Source: DASQBT01 sp049578545
GTDB taxonomy: Bacteria; Pseudomonadota; Gammaproteobacteria; Burkholderiales; Thiobacillaceae
Assembly: GCA_049578545.1 (NCBI GenBank)
Contig: JBAUMF010000048.1
Span: 1-62,109, forward strand
DNA: 62,109 nucleotides
Direction: 5' to 3'
Below are positions 16,513 to 24,919 of this stretch, piece by piece. Numbering within the stretch: the first letter of the stretch is position 1; each line of letters opens with the position of its first letter. Below the pieces are notes generated by a model that worked only from the letters and a program-made list of their open reading frames with translations, made no database searches and was not told the origin of the DNA. Both the position numbers and the translations under genes were made by a program.

Positions 16513-17264
16513 TCAGCAGTTCTCCTGTTCGCCTCTTCGCGAGCATTTGCCATGCGGGCCCGGACAGCTGCCGACATTTCCTCTTCCTGAGCCTCGGCCA
16601 GGACTTCGCCGCGCGTCATTGCCAGGCCGGCAAGGTAGCGCCACCATTGCCACAAGCCGTCCACCAGTGCGACCAACGCAACTGTTCCCGCCATGATCAT
16701 AAGGCCCTTGCCTAACCATACGGCGGTACCCGGCAACGACACTTGCAGTTTGGCGCCCCACAAGACAAGCAGTTGTGGCCAGGTGTGACGAAGGTAGGCC
16801 CAGACCATGGCACCCAGCAAGACCAGGAAGAGCAGGCCCTTGAAGCCGCCATATAAGCCCTCGAGTGAGAACAGGCGCCGCAGGGGGCGCAAAGGATCCA
16901 GTCGCCCTTCGTCAAATTCCATGACTTGCGGTGCAAAGACCCAACCTGACAACAGCATGGGCGCTATCAGCGCAGCGAGGAACACGGCAATCAGCAAGGG
17001 CATTGCCGCCATGCCGCCATGGGCAACAACATCAAGTGCGTGTTGAAAAGAGAAGGAAGCTGCGCCTTGCAAGCCCTGGGCGAGCATCGATGCAAGACCC
17101 TGAAAGAGCTTGCCTCCGCCAAAACTCAGCACCCCTGCAGCAGCGAGCAGCATGGCCAGCGAGGCCAATTCGGCCGAACGGGGAACATCTCCGCTGGCGC
17201 GTGCCTCCCTTAACCGCCGTGATGATGCCGGTTCTGACCCGGAGTCGAAACGTTCTTCTGCCAT
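16509..17264 (-). CDS. flhB: Flagellar export protein FlhB, lacking the autocleavage domain
   Basis: The 251-residue product begins MAEERFDSGSEPASSRRLRE behind a near-perfect ribosome site (AAGGAGG), which favours 17264 over an upstream start at 17294. The N-terminal half matches FlhB: basic leader S-R-R-L-R-E-A-R, four membrane helices (about residues 35-215) and the post-membrane linker MTRGEVLAEAQEEEMSAAVR. Family members continue for about 130 more residues with the NPTH autocleavage site that switches export from rod/hook to filament proteins. Here translation stops just before that point, and flhA begins at once with an ATGA overlap. The truncation is therefore clean, not a frameshift visible downstream. 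It is the first gene of the block. Confidence 0.88.
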   Translation of the reverse strand: MAEERFDSGSEPASSRRLREARASGDVPRSAELASLAMLLAAAGVLSFGGGKLFQGLASMLAQGLQGAASFSFQHALDVVAHGGMAAMPLLIAVFLAALIAPMLLSGWVFAPQVMEFDEGRLDPLRPLRRLFSLEGLYGGFKGLLFLVLLGAMVWAYLRHTWPQLLVLWGAKLQVSLPGTAVWLGKGLMIMAGTVALVALVDGLWQWWRYLAGLAMTRGEVLAEAQEEEMSAAVRARMANAREEANRRTAE

Positions 17265-17533
17265 GTCCTCCTTGCAGCAAGGGCAGTATGGCAAGCCCCC
17301 TTGCTTTATCTGCGGCTGAGTGTATCACGGGATATGGGTAAAGCCAGGGTATTCGATAACCCGCAAATTTAGTGCTCATTTCCACTGTTCTGAGGCACTA
17401 CGCCCTTCAACCATGAGAGATAGAACGCGCGTGAACTGTATCCAGCCAGATTAATGAATAACGGTAGCCCGGAAAATGTTACATTAGACAAGTCAAATAC
17501 CGCCTGTATCGCATGCCGGGCTGAGGAAACTGA

Positions 17534-18196
17534 ATGTCCGATATTACTGAAGCGACAATCGCAAAGACCTTTCTAACGAGTCTGCACCATGCGGGGCAGC
17601 ACCACCATCCTTACCAGCATTGGCTGATAGACCATTGCCTGCCCGAAGACATGGTGGATGAATTGATTTCACTGCCCTTCAAGCCCGCCCACATTGAAGA
17701 CACAAAAGGCCGCCGCGAAACCCATAACGACAAACGCATCCACTTCGGCGAAGAGTACCGTACCCAGTTCAAGGTTATGGATGCCCTTGCCCGTGTTTTT
17801 CAATCTCAGCAAGTTGTGGATGAATTGAAGGCGGTCACCGGGGCGCCACTCGCGGGCACGTCGCTTCGCATCGAATACTGCCAGGACACTGATGGATTCT
17901 GGCTTGAACCGCACACTGACATAGGCGTCAAGAAATTCACCATGCTGCTTTACCTCAACCGGGAGCCAGAAGGCGCAGACTGGGGAACTGACATGTACTT
18001 GGACAAGGACACTCATGTCGGCCGCGCTCCTTCGGGCTTCAACACCGGCCTCATCTTTGTCCCCAGCGACAGGACCTGGCATGGATTCGAAAAGCGTCCG
18101 ATGAAAGGAGTGCGCAAGTCACTCATCATCAATTACGTCGGACAGGAATGGCGCAATCGCCACGAACTTTGCTTTGCAGATGATGCCATAGGCTGA
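17534..18196 (+). CDS. 2-oxoglutarate-Fe(II) oxygenase family protein
   Basis: The 220-residue protein has the jelly-roll oxygenase facial triad: His127-x-Asp129 in EPHTDIG and His183 in TWHGFEK, followed by Arg194 as the probable 2-oxoglutarate anchor. The spacing is typical of prolyl-hydroxylase-like enzymes, which hydroxylate proteins or small molecules using O2 and 2-oxoglutarate. The sequence is full length for the family. The gene is divergent from flhB and lies 9 bases before the ELM1-like gene, so the two probably form an operon, suggesting a role in surface polysaccharide or envelope modification. Substrate is unknown. Confidence 0.85.
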   Translation: MSDITEATIAKTFLTSLHHAGQHHHPYQHWLIDHCLPEDMVDELISLPFKPAHIEDTKGRRETHNDKRIHFGEEYRTQFKVMDALARVFQSQQVVDELKAVTGAPLAGTSLRIEYCQDTDGFWLEPHTDIGVKKFTMLLYLNREPEGADWGTDMYLDKDTHVGRAPSGFNTGLIFVPSDRTWHGFEKRPMKGVRKSLIINYVGQEWRNRHELCFADDAIG

Positions 18197-18205
18197 CCAG
18201 GCCCT

Positions 18206-19201
18206 GTGAGCGTCGCTGACAAGCCTGCCGCATGCTGGGTCATAACCACTGGCGAAGCTGGCATGATCAGTCAGGGCGTCGGCCTGGCCCAGGGGGTTGG
18301 CCTACCCTGCGAAGCCAAGACCCTGCACCCCCAGGCGCCCTGGCGATGGCTTCCCGGACATTGGGCAGCAAAGCTGGGAGTGCTTTCAGGCCTTGATCCC
18401 AAGGATGGAATCGCCCCTCCCTGGCCAGACCTCCTCATCACATGTGGCGGCCGTCCGGTGGCAGTTGCTCTCGCCATCAAGCGCGCCAGCCATGGACACA
18501 CCTTTACCGTGCATATTCAAGACCCGCGTGTACCTCCCGGCGGTTTCGACATGGTGGTTCCGCCCGAACACGATGGCTTGACAGGTCCCAACATTTATCC
18601 CTCGAAGGGGGCCTTGCACCGGCTGACCCGCGAAACATTGGCTACAGCAGCAGAACGCTTTCGCAAGACTTTCGCTGCAGTGCACAAGCCATTTGTTGCG
18701 GTACTCATTGGCGGAAAATCCAAGGCTTACAACTTCACGACGTCAAGAATGCGTGAACTTGCGACGCAACTTAAATCGCTTATCGCTGATCATGGCGCGG
18801 GGTTGGTGATCACCACTTCGCGGCGCACGGGTGCGGAAAAGGAAGCCATCCTGCGTGAAGCGCTGGCTGACACCAACGCCATTATCTGGGATGGCACAGG
18901 CGAGAATCCCTACCAGGCCATGCTGGCGCTGGCCGACGTGATCATCGTGACGGAAGATTCGGCTTCAATGGTTTCGGAGGCCTGTTTTACCGGCAAGCCT
19001 GTCTATGTTGCCAGGCTTGATGGGGGCTCGAAGCGCTTTGATGAACTTCATAAAAGCCTTCAGGGGGCTGGCTTCACCAGACCCTTCAGCGGGGAACTTG
19101 AAACGTGGGAATATCTACCGCTCGACGAAAGCCACCGGATTGGCGCAATCGTCCGCGAAAAATTAGCCTCCTACTTGGCAGCTCATTCCCGCAACACCTA
19201 A
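18206..19201 (+). CDS. ELM1/DUF1022 family protein (GT-B-like)
   Basis: The 331-residue protein resembles the ELM1-like family (named from a plant mitochondrial fission factor), which has a GT-B glycosyltransferase-like architecture. Recognisable pieces are the N-terminal W-V-x-T-x-G-x-x-G strand, HIQDPRVPPGGFDMVVPPEH, GPNIYPSKGALHRLT, VLIGGKSKAYNFT, LVITTSRRTG and DVIIVTEDSASMVSEACFTGKPVYV. These are the family hallmarks. The start is GTG at 18206. It follows the oxygenase gene by 9 bases and is probably co-transcribed. Bacterial function is unproven; lipid A or capsule-related sugar transfer has been suggested for relatives by fold only. Confidence 0.83.
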   Translation: MSVADKPAACWVITTGEAGMISQGVGLAQGVGLPCEAKTLHPQAPWRWLPGHWAAKLGVLSGLDPKDGIAPPWPDLLITCGGRPVAVALAIKRASHGHTFTVHIQDPRVPPGGFDMVVPPEHDGLTGPNIYPSKGALHRLTRETLATAAERFRKTFAAVHKPFVAVLIGGKSKAYNFTTSRMRELATQLKSLIADHGAGLVITTSRRTGAEKEAILREALADTNAIIWDGTGENPYQAMLALADVIIVTEDSASMVSEACFTGKPVYVARLDGGSKRFDELHKSLQGAGFTRPFSGELETWEYLPLDESHRIGAIVREKLASYLAAHSRNT

Positions 19202-19208
19202 GCGGCGA

Positions 19209-19403
19209 TCATGAAGCCTCGTCAATCCACGCCATCTGGATGGCCTCGAGGATCTTTTCGTTTGACTGGTCGGCTGCGCCCTCAAAACCTGGCAAAGCCA
19301 TGACCCAGGCGTGCAGGTCGGTAAAGCGCACATATTGCGGGTCCACGTCTGGATGGGCTTCATAGAGTTCGATGGCGATATCGTTTACGTCAGTCCACTT
19401 CAT
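19209..19403 (-). CDS. iscX: IscX, Fe-S assembly accessory protein
   Basis: The 64-residue acidic protein MKWTDVNDIAIELYEAHPDV... with F-T-D-L-H-x-W-V and the C-terminal EKILEAIQMAWIDE is IscX (YfhJ), an iron-binding regulator that contacts IscS. The ATG at 19403 is chosen over the upstream start at 19463 because GGAGGT lies 8 bases before it and the conserved protein starts there. It is the last gene of the isc operon, 148 bases after fdx, on the same strand. Confidence 0.93.
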   Translation of the reverse strand: MKWTDVNDIAIELYEAHPDVDPQYVRFTDLHAWVMALPGFEGAADQSNEKILEAIQMAWIDEAS

Positions 19404-19551
19404 AGAATGCACCTCCATTAATCGGCGGTGCAGCCAGTCGGCCTTGTTGCATGATGCTGGCAAGCCTCATTTATTTCTGAACACAACGCGCCGGTTGCCG
19501 TGCTCCATGCGCTGCGCATCCCGGCATCCTCATTGCGATGACTGTGGGCAT

Positions 19552-19893
19552 TCAATGTCCCCCCTCTTTAACCATATTGATCGTGTATTTTGGAATTTCG
19601 ATCACCAGATCGCTACCCGCGACCTTGGCCTGACAGGAAAGACGTGAAGACGGTTCGAGCCCCCAGGCCTTGTCGAGCAGGTCGTCTTCCTTTTCTTCGG
19701 ATGGCTCAAGCGATTCAAATCCCTCGCGCAGGATCACGTGGCAGGTGGTACAGGCGCAGGACTTTTCGCAGGCGTGTTCGATTTCGACGCCATTCGCAAG
19801 CAGCGTGTCGCAAATGGTTTCCCCTGTCTTCGCATCCATCACGGCACCGTCGGGACAAAGTTCAATATGGGGTAATACAATCAACTGAGGCAT
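19552..19893 (-). CDS. fdx: ISC-system [2Fe-2S] ferredoxin
   Basis: The 113-residue adrenodoxin-type ferredoxin supplies electrons for Fe-S cluster assembly on IscU. Cluster ligands are Cys42, Cys48, Cys51 and Cys87 (pattern HACEKSCACTTCHV ... LSCQAKV); the extra Cys46 is also usual in ISC ferredoxins. The ATG overlaps the hscA stop by one base (TAATG), indicating coupling. Length and motif spacing are normal. Confidence 0.95.
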   Translation of the reverse strand: MPQLIVLPHIELCPDGAVMDAKTGETICDTLLANGVEIEHACEKSCACTTCHVILREGFESLEPSEEKEDDLLDKAWGLEPSSRLSCQAKVAGSDLVIEIPKYTINMVKEGGH

Positions 19894-21755
19894 TAGCCAA
19901 TTTCTTCCAGTTTATGGCCGGCAAGTGCACGACGAACATTCATATCCATGCGACGTTGGGCAAATTCAGTCGTGGCCAGATTAAGTGCTTCGACGGCACG
20001 TTTGATGGCCTGGTGATCCAGACCTTCCATGGTCTTCTTCAGTGCGGCGATCCGGGATTCAATCTCCTGACGTTCATCCATGGTCAGCAGCGCCTCGCCA
20101 GCTTCTGCAACGGCCGCTTGGGTGGCTTCGATCAGACTTGACCCCTCCACCCGTTGCTCGTTCAACGCCCGCGCCAGCATGTCGTCTTTGGCGTGGGTGT
20201 AGGCGTCCTTGAGCATGCGCGTGACTTCTTCGTCTGACAGGCCATAAGATGGCTTGACGGTGATGGACGACTCCACTCCGGTTGCCTTCTCCTTGGCATT
20301 GACAGACAGCAGACCATCCGCATCGACCTGGAAGGTGACGCGAATGCGCGCCGCGCCTGCGACCATGGGAGGAATGCCGCGCAACTCGAATTTGGCCAGC
20401 GAGCGGCAGTCGTTCACCATTTCGCGCTCACCCTGCACCACATGGAAACTCATGGCACTTTGTCCATCCTTGAATGTGGTGAACTCCTGAGCCCGCGCCA
20501 CCGGGATTGTGGTGTTACGGGGAATGATCTTTTCCGTCAATCCGCCCATGGTTTCAATGCCAAGCGACAGGGGGATCACATCCAGCAGCAGCCAGTCGTC
20601 TGCACGATTGCCCGCCAGCACATCGGCCTGCATCGCCGCCCCCAATGCCACGACCTTGTCGGGGTCGAGATTCGTTAGCGGTGTCTGCTTGAAAAACTTG
20701 CCTACCGCCTGCCCTATGCAAGGCATGCGAGTGGCGCCACCAACCATTACAACACCCTTTATGTCCTCGGGTTCCAGTCCCGCATCGCGCAGTGCTTTGC
20801 GGGTTGGCGCGAGTGTCTTGTTCACCAGATTGGCATTGATATCATTGAACACTGCCTGATCCAATGTAAGATCAATCAGCTCGCCGGTGGAAAGCAAGGT
20901 GGTTATTCTCGCTTCCGTATGTTCGGACAATGATTCCTTGGCCTCCCGGGCACGGGTCAGCAATAGCCTGGTATCCGAAGCCGAAAGTGGTGTAGGCTTG
21001 GCGCGCTCGACCATCCAGCAAAATACCCGCTGATCAAAATCATCGCCGCCCAACGCTGAATCGCCATTGGTCGCCAGCACCTCGAACACACCCTGAGTGA
21101 GCTTGAGGATTGAGATATCAAACGTGCCACCGCCCAGGTCATAGACCGCGTACACCCCTTCGGCAGCGTTGTCCAAGCCATAGGCAATGGCAGCCGCCGT
21201 GGGTTCATTCAGCAGGCGTAATACGTTCAGGCCAGCCAGTTTGGCCGCATCCTTGGTGGCCTGACGCTGGGCATCGTCAAAATACGCAGGCACGGTAATG
21301 ACTGCGCCGACCAGTTCGCCACCGAGGGATTCTTCCGCACGGTCGCGCAGCACCTTGAGAATATCGGCGGAGACTTCAACCGGACTCTTGTCACCTGCGA
21401 CCGTGTGCAGCTGCACCATGCCCGGTGCATCGACAAACTTGTAGGGATAGCGACCCGGGTCGCCCAGATCCCTCAACCCGCGTCCCATGAAACGTTTCAC
21501 CGAAACAATGGTGTTATGCGGATCCTTGTTTTGCGTGGCTTGGGCGGCGTGCCCCACTGTAACTGTTCCATCCGCCTGATAACGCACCACAGACGGGAGC
21601 AGGGGATGGCCTTCCTCGTCATTGAGCACAATCGCCATGCCCGAGCGCACTGTAGCCACGAGTGAATTGGTCGTACCGAGATCGATCCCCACCGCCAGCC
21701 GATGCTGGTGGGGGGGCGTGCTCATTCCAGGTTCCGCGATTTGAAGCAGGGCCAT
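19893..21755 (-). CDS. hscA: Fe-S assembly chaperone HscA (Hsp66)
   Basis: The 620-residue Hsp70 homologue releases clusters from IscU with HscB. It has AVGIDLGTTNSLVATVRSG, the phosphate-2 motif YDLGGGTFDISIL, the VGGATRMPCIGQAV adenosine loop and a substrate-binding domain starting at DVIPLSLGIETMGG. HscA features such as the short N-terminal tail and lack of a long acidic C-terminus distinguish it from DnaK, and the isc context confirms it. The start ATG at 21755 lacks a strong ribosome site; an internal ATG nearer VGIDLG is possible. Confidence 0.96.
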   Translation of the reverse strand: MALLQIAEPGMSTPPHQHRLAVGIDLGTTNSLVATVRSGMAIVLNDEEGHPLLPSVVRYQADGTVTVGHAAQATQNKDPHNTIVSVKRFMGRGLRDLGDPGRYPYKFVDAPGMVQLHTVAGDKSPVEVSADILKVLRDRAEESLGGELVGAVITVPAYFDDAQRQATKDAAKLAGLNVLRLLNEPTAAAIAYGLDNAAEGVYAVYDLGGGTFDISILKLTQGVFEVLATNGDSALGGDDFDQRVFCWMVERAKPTPLSASDTRLLLTRAREAKESLSEHTEARITTLLSTGELIDLTLDQAVFNDINANLVNKTLAPTRKALRDAGLEPEDIKGVVMVGGATRMPCIGQAVGKFFKQTPLTNLDPDKVVALGAAMQADVLAGNRADDWLLLDVIPLSLGIETMGGLTEKIIPRNTTIPVARAQEFTTFKDGQSAMSFHVVQGEREMVNDCRSLAKFELRGIPPMVAGAARIRVTFQVDADGLLSVNAKEKATGVESSITVKPSYGLSDEEVTRMLKDAYTHAKDDMLARALNEQRVEGSSLIEATQAAVAEAGEALLTMDERQEIESRIAALKKTMEGLDHQAIKRAVEALNLATTEFAQRRMDMNVRRALAGHKLEEIG

Positions 21756-21773
21756 ATCAAGTCGGTATATTGT

Positions 21774-22304
21774 TCAGGCGAGTTCGAGCTCTTCCCGAGC
21801 GTCGCCAATCTCTTCCGTCAGTTTTTGCAGGAACTTGAGTTTGCGCACAGACACGGCCGCGGCCTCAAAGTCCTTCACATCATCAATCTGGAGAGCCATT
21901 TCATTCTCCAGCCGCGTTACCTCGCTGCGCAGATCCCTCATCAGTTCATCCAGGGTGCCCATGTTCCTGCTGGACCGCGCACTGGCAAGCGCTTCCCGCC
22001 ACTCCATCTGCTGCATGAGGAATGCGGGTGGAATGGACGTGTTGGTTGCCGCCAGGGCATCAATACCTTGCAAATGCAGGAAGTAGTCGGCTCGGGTCAG
22101 CGGCAATCTGAGTGTTTGGTACGCCTCATTGGCCTGCATCGCCCACTGCATGGAGAGGCGCTTCTCTGCCTGCCCTTTGCTGGCGAAGCGATCGGGGTGG
22201 ACCTGATTCTGTATTTCCCTGTAGGCCTTTCCCAGCCCGGCGTCGTCGATACGAAACGCAGGCTCCAGGCCAAATAGTTCAAAGTGGTTCTGCTTAAAGT
22301 CCAT
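21774..22304 (-). CDS. hscB: Fe-S assembly co-chaperone HscB
   Basis: The 176-residue protein has an N-terminal J domain (FELFGLEPAFRIDDAGLGKA, with HPD in VHPDRFASKGQAEKR) and a C-terminal three-helix IscU-binding domain. It delivers IscU to HscA and stimulates its ATPase. It lies 18 bases upstream of hscA and 71 bases after iscA in a continuous isc operon. Confidence 0.95.
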   Translation of the reverse strand: MDFKQNHFELFGLEPAFRIDDAGLGKAYREIQNQVHPDRFASKGQAEKRLSMQWAMQANEAYQTLRLPLTRADYFLHLQGIDALAATNTSIPPAFLMQQMEWREALASARSSRNMGTLDELMRDLRSEVTRLENEMALQIDDVKDFEAAAVSVRKLKFLQKLTEEIGDAREELELA

Positions 22305-22375
22305 GCAGCGACGGGCCGGAGACCTTGGTCAGAAAAGTGGAGATTGGGCCGTTAGGCTCTGAACCCTTATCCAAA

Positions 22376-22699
22376 TCAAACGTTGAAGCTTTCTCCGCAG
22401 CCACATGTGTTCTTGACATTAGGGTTGTTAAACTTGAAGCCCTCATTCAGTCCTTCACGCACAAAGTCGAGTTCTGTGCCATCGAGGAAAGCCAGGCTCT
22501 TGGGGTCGACAAAAACGGTCACACCATTGCTGTCGAAGCGAACGTCCTCACCTTCCACCGCGTCCACAAATTCGAGTTTGTAGGCCAGCCCTGAACATCC
22601 GGTGGTACGTACGCCTAGACGCAGGCCGATTCCCCTGCCGCGTTTGGCGATAAAATTGTTGACATGCTTGGCAGCACGATCAGTGACGGTAATGGACAT
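22376..22699 (-). CDS. iscA: A-type Fe-S carrier IscA
   Basis: The 107-residue protein MSITVTDRAAKHVNNFIAKR... contains the three A-type cysteines, Cys35 (TTGCSG) and Cys99/Cys101 (CGCGESF). It carries iron or clusters to targets. The start at 22699 is chosen because GAGGAG precedes it; a longer frame begins inside iscU and is not conserved. Spacing to iscU is 14 bases. Confidence 0.96.
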   Translation of the reverse strand: MSITVTDRAAKHVNNFIAKRGRGIGLRLGVRTTGCSGLAYKLEFVDAVEGEDVRFDSNGVTVFVDPKSLAFLDGTELDFVREGLNEGFKFNNPNVKNTCGCGESFNV

Positions 22700-22713
22700 A
22701 TCGTGCTCCTCTC

Positions 22714-23115
22714 TTAGGCGGCCTCGGACTTGGCTTCGCCGTTCTTGGCCTTGTAATCTGCCACAGCAGCCTTGATGGCATCCTCGGCGAGGATGGAACA
22801 ATGGATCTTGACGGGGGGGAGCGCCAGTTCTTCGGCAATCCTTGTATTCTTGATTTCCATAGCCTGGTCCAGGGTTTTGCCTTTGACCCACTCGGTTACC
22901 AGGGAGGACGAAGCAATGGCAGAACCGCAACCATAGGTCTTGAATCTGGCATCTTCAATGACGCCGTGCTCGTTCACCTTGATTTGCAGCTTCATCACGT
23001 CACCACAGGCTGGCGCGCCCACCATGCCCGTGCCTATTCCCGTATCTTCCTTGTCAAATGACCCGACGTTACGGGGGTGCTCATAATGATCCAGAACTTT
23101 GTCGCTGTATGCCAT
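22714..23115 (-). CDS. iscU: Fe-S cluster scaffold IscU
   Basis: The 133-residue scaffold has Cys37 with Asp39 (GAPACGDV), Cys63 (YGCGSAIASS) and Cys106 (KIHCSILAED) for cluster assembly, and the LPPVK motif (residues 99-103) that HscA recognises. A strong AGGAG lies upstream of the ATG at 23115. It is the third gene of the operon. Confidence 0.97.
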   Translation of the reverse strand: MAYSDKVLDHYEHPRNVGSFDKEDTGIGTGMVGAPACGDVMKLQIKVNEHGVIEDARFKTYGCGSAIASSSLVTEWVKGKTLDQAMEIKNTRIAEELALPPVKIHCSILAEDAIKAAVADYKAKNGEAKSEAA

Positions 23116-23155
23116 GATCTTTACTCCTTATCTAATTCCACTTACAAGACCTAAC

Positions 23156-24364
23156 TTAGTGCGCCGCCCACTGCACGCTGTTCAAATCAATACCTTCCTT
23201 TACCATCTCCCAAAGCGGTGACATCTCACGCAGCTTGTTGACCTGTTGCTTTACCAACTTGATGGTGTAGTCGATTTCCTCTTCGGTGGTGAAGCGGCCG
23301 ATGGTAAAGCGGATGGAGGAGTGCGCCAGTTCGTCGTTGCGTCCCAAGGCCTTGAGCACATAGGATGGCTCCAAACTGGCAGAGGTGCAGGCGGAACCGG
23401 ACGATACCGCTACATCCTTGATCGCCATCATCATCGACTCGCCTTCCACATAGGCAAAGCTGATGTTGAGGTTGCCGGGGATGCGTTGCTCCATGTCGCC
23501 ATTGACGACCGTTTCTTCCAATTCCGACAAGCCCTTGTAGAGCTTGTCACGCAGAGTCCGGACACGCTCGTTTTCGGTCGCCATTTCTTCGCGTGCGATG
23601 CGGAAAGCCTCGCCCATGCCAACAATCTGATGCGTGGCCAAGGTGCCGGAACGCATGCCGCGCTCGTGACCGCCGCCGTGCATCTGGGCCTCCAGACGAA
23701 TACGCGGCTTGCGCCGGACATACAGTGCACCCATGCCCTTGGGTCCATAGGTCTTGTGGGCGGAGAATGACATGAGATCCACTTTAAGTTTCTTCAGGTC
23801 GATGACGACCTTGCCGGTAGCCTGGGCAGCGTCGACGTGGAAAATCACGCCTTTTTCGCGGCACAGTTCACCAAGCTTTTCGATGTCCTGGATGACGCCA
23901 ATCTCGTTATTGACGTACATGATCGACGCAAGGATGGTGTCAGGACGAATCGCCGACTTGAATCTTTCCAGGTCAATCAGGCCGCTGGGTTCAGGTTGCA
24001 AGTAGGTGACCTCAAACCCCTGGCGCTCGAGTTCACGCATGGTATCGATCACCGCCTTGTGTTCGGTCAGGCTGGTGATGAGGTGCTTGCCCTTTCCCTT
24101 GTAGAAGTGCGCCGCGCCCTTCAGGGCGAGGTTATTGGATTCAGTCGCGCCGGAGGTCCAGACAATTTCCTTGGGATCGGCATTCACCAGGGCGGCTACC
24201 TGCGCCCGCGCTTCCTCGACCGCTTTTTCCGCTTCCCAACCGTAGGCATGAGAACGCGAAGCTGGGTTGCCAAAATGCTCGGTCAACCAGGGAATCATCT
24301 TCTCTGCCACACGAGGATCAACAGGGGTAGTCGCTGAATAATCAAGATAAATCGGGAATTTCAT
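23156..24364 (-). CDS. iscS: Cysteine desulfurase IscS
   Basis: This PLP enzyme of 402 residues converts cysteine to alanine and a persulfide that supplies sulfur for Fe-S clusters and tRNA thiolation. It starts MKFPIYLDYSATTPVDPRVA; the PLP lysine lies in SFSAHKTYGPKGMG, and the persulfide cysteine in the mobile loop SSGSACTSASLEPSYV. The C-terminal IscU-binding tail ends SVQWAAH as in canonical IscS. ATG 24364 is preferred over the GTG six bases upstream. It follows iscR by 21 bases. Confidence 0.97.
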   Translation of the reverse strand: MKFPIYLDYSATTPVDPRVAEKMIPWLTEHFGNPASRSHAYGWEAEKAVEEARAQVAALVNADPKEIVWTSGATESNNLALKGAAHFYKGKGKHLITSLTEHKAVIDTMRELERQGFEVTYLQPEPSGLIDLERFKSAIRPDTILASIMYVNNEIGVIQDIEKLGELCREKGVIFHVDAAQATGKVVIDLKKLKVDLMSFSAHKTYGPKGMGALYVRRKPRIRLEAQMHGGGHERGMRSGTLATHQIVGMGEAFRIAREEMATENERVRTLRDKLYKGLSELEETVVNGDMEQRIPGNLNISFAYVEGESMMMAIKDVAVSSGSACTSASLEPSYVLKALGRNDELAHSSIRFTIGRFTTEEEIDYTIKLVKQQVNKLREMSPLWEMVKEGIDLNSVQWAAH

Positions 24365-24385
24365 TTGCACTCTCGCAATCCAGTC

Positions 24386-24850
24386 TTACGCTGCAGCAGC
24401 GATCTTTTCAGCGTTGATCTTTTCATCCAGCACAGCCTTGCCACAGCCCTGCTGCTTGGCAACCAGATCTGCCAGTGATACCGAGTTCAGATATTCATAA
24501 ATCTTCTCATTCAGGTTCATCCACAGGTCGTGGGTCATGCAACGGCGGTCGTCATGACAGTTTTCCTTGCCACCGCATTGTGTTGCATCGATGGGCTCAT
24601 CCACGGCGCGGATGATGTCGGCCACCGACAATTCGGAAAGTGGCTTGGCCAAGGTATAGCCTCCACCGGGCCCGCGCACGCTTTCCACCAATTTGTGGCG
24701 GCGCAGCTTGCCGAACAATTGTTCAAGATAGGACAGGGAAATATCCTGCCGCTCGCTGATGCCGGCCAAGGTTACTGGCCCTCTTCCACTACGCAATGCC
24801 AAGTCCACCATTGCGGTTACAGCGAATCGTCCTTTTGTCGTCAGTCTCAT
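24386..24850 (-). CDS. iscR: Fe-S responsive regulator IscR
   Basis: The 154-residue Rrf2-family repressor/activator begins MRLTTKGRFAVTAMVDLALR and has a winged helix (ISLSYLEQLFGKLRRHKLVE) and the [2Fe-2S] ligands Cys92, Cys98, Cys104 and His107 (QCGGKENCHDDRRCMTH). Holo-IscR normally represses its own operon. A matching binding site overlaps the promoter just upstream at 24887-24916. GGGTG precedes the ATG at 24850; the GTG at 24859 is less likely. Confidence 0.96.
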   Translation of the reverse strand: MRLTTKGRFAVTAMVDLALRSGRGPVTLAGISERQDISLSYLEQLFGKLRRHKLVESVRGPGGGYTLAKPLSELSVADIIRAVDEPIDATQCGGKENCHDDRRCMTHDLWMNLNEKIYEYLNSVSLADLVAKQQGCGKAVLDEKINAEKIAAAA

Positions 24851-24886
24851 TTGTGTCACCCTTTAATGAAGGATTAAACTGATTGA

Positions 24887-24916
24887 ACTATAAAATACCC
24901 GACAATTTTAGTCAAC
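24887..24916 (-). promoter_or_regulatory. isc operon promoter with IscR type 1-like site
   Basis: Reading leftward, TTGACT (-35, 24915-24910) and TATAGT (-10, 24892-24887) are separated by exactly 17 bases, about 37 bases before iscR. The stretch GTTGACTAAAATTGTCGGGT, continuing AT, overlaps the -35 and spacer and closely matches the known type 1 IscR-site pattern (A-T-A-x-x-x-GACT-AT-rich-GTC-R-R-x-TAT). This predicts feedback repression by [2Fe-2S]-IscR. Confidence 0.82.
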
Positions 24917-24919
24917 CAT

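Noticed and set aside
22700..22930. N-terminal extension of iscA into iscU
   Set aside because: The conserved protein and a good ribosome site begin at 22699; the extension is the iscU antisense-phase shadow.
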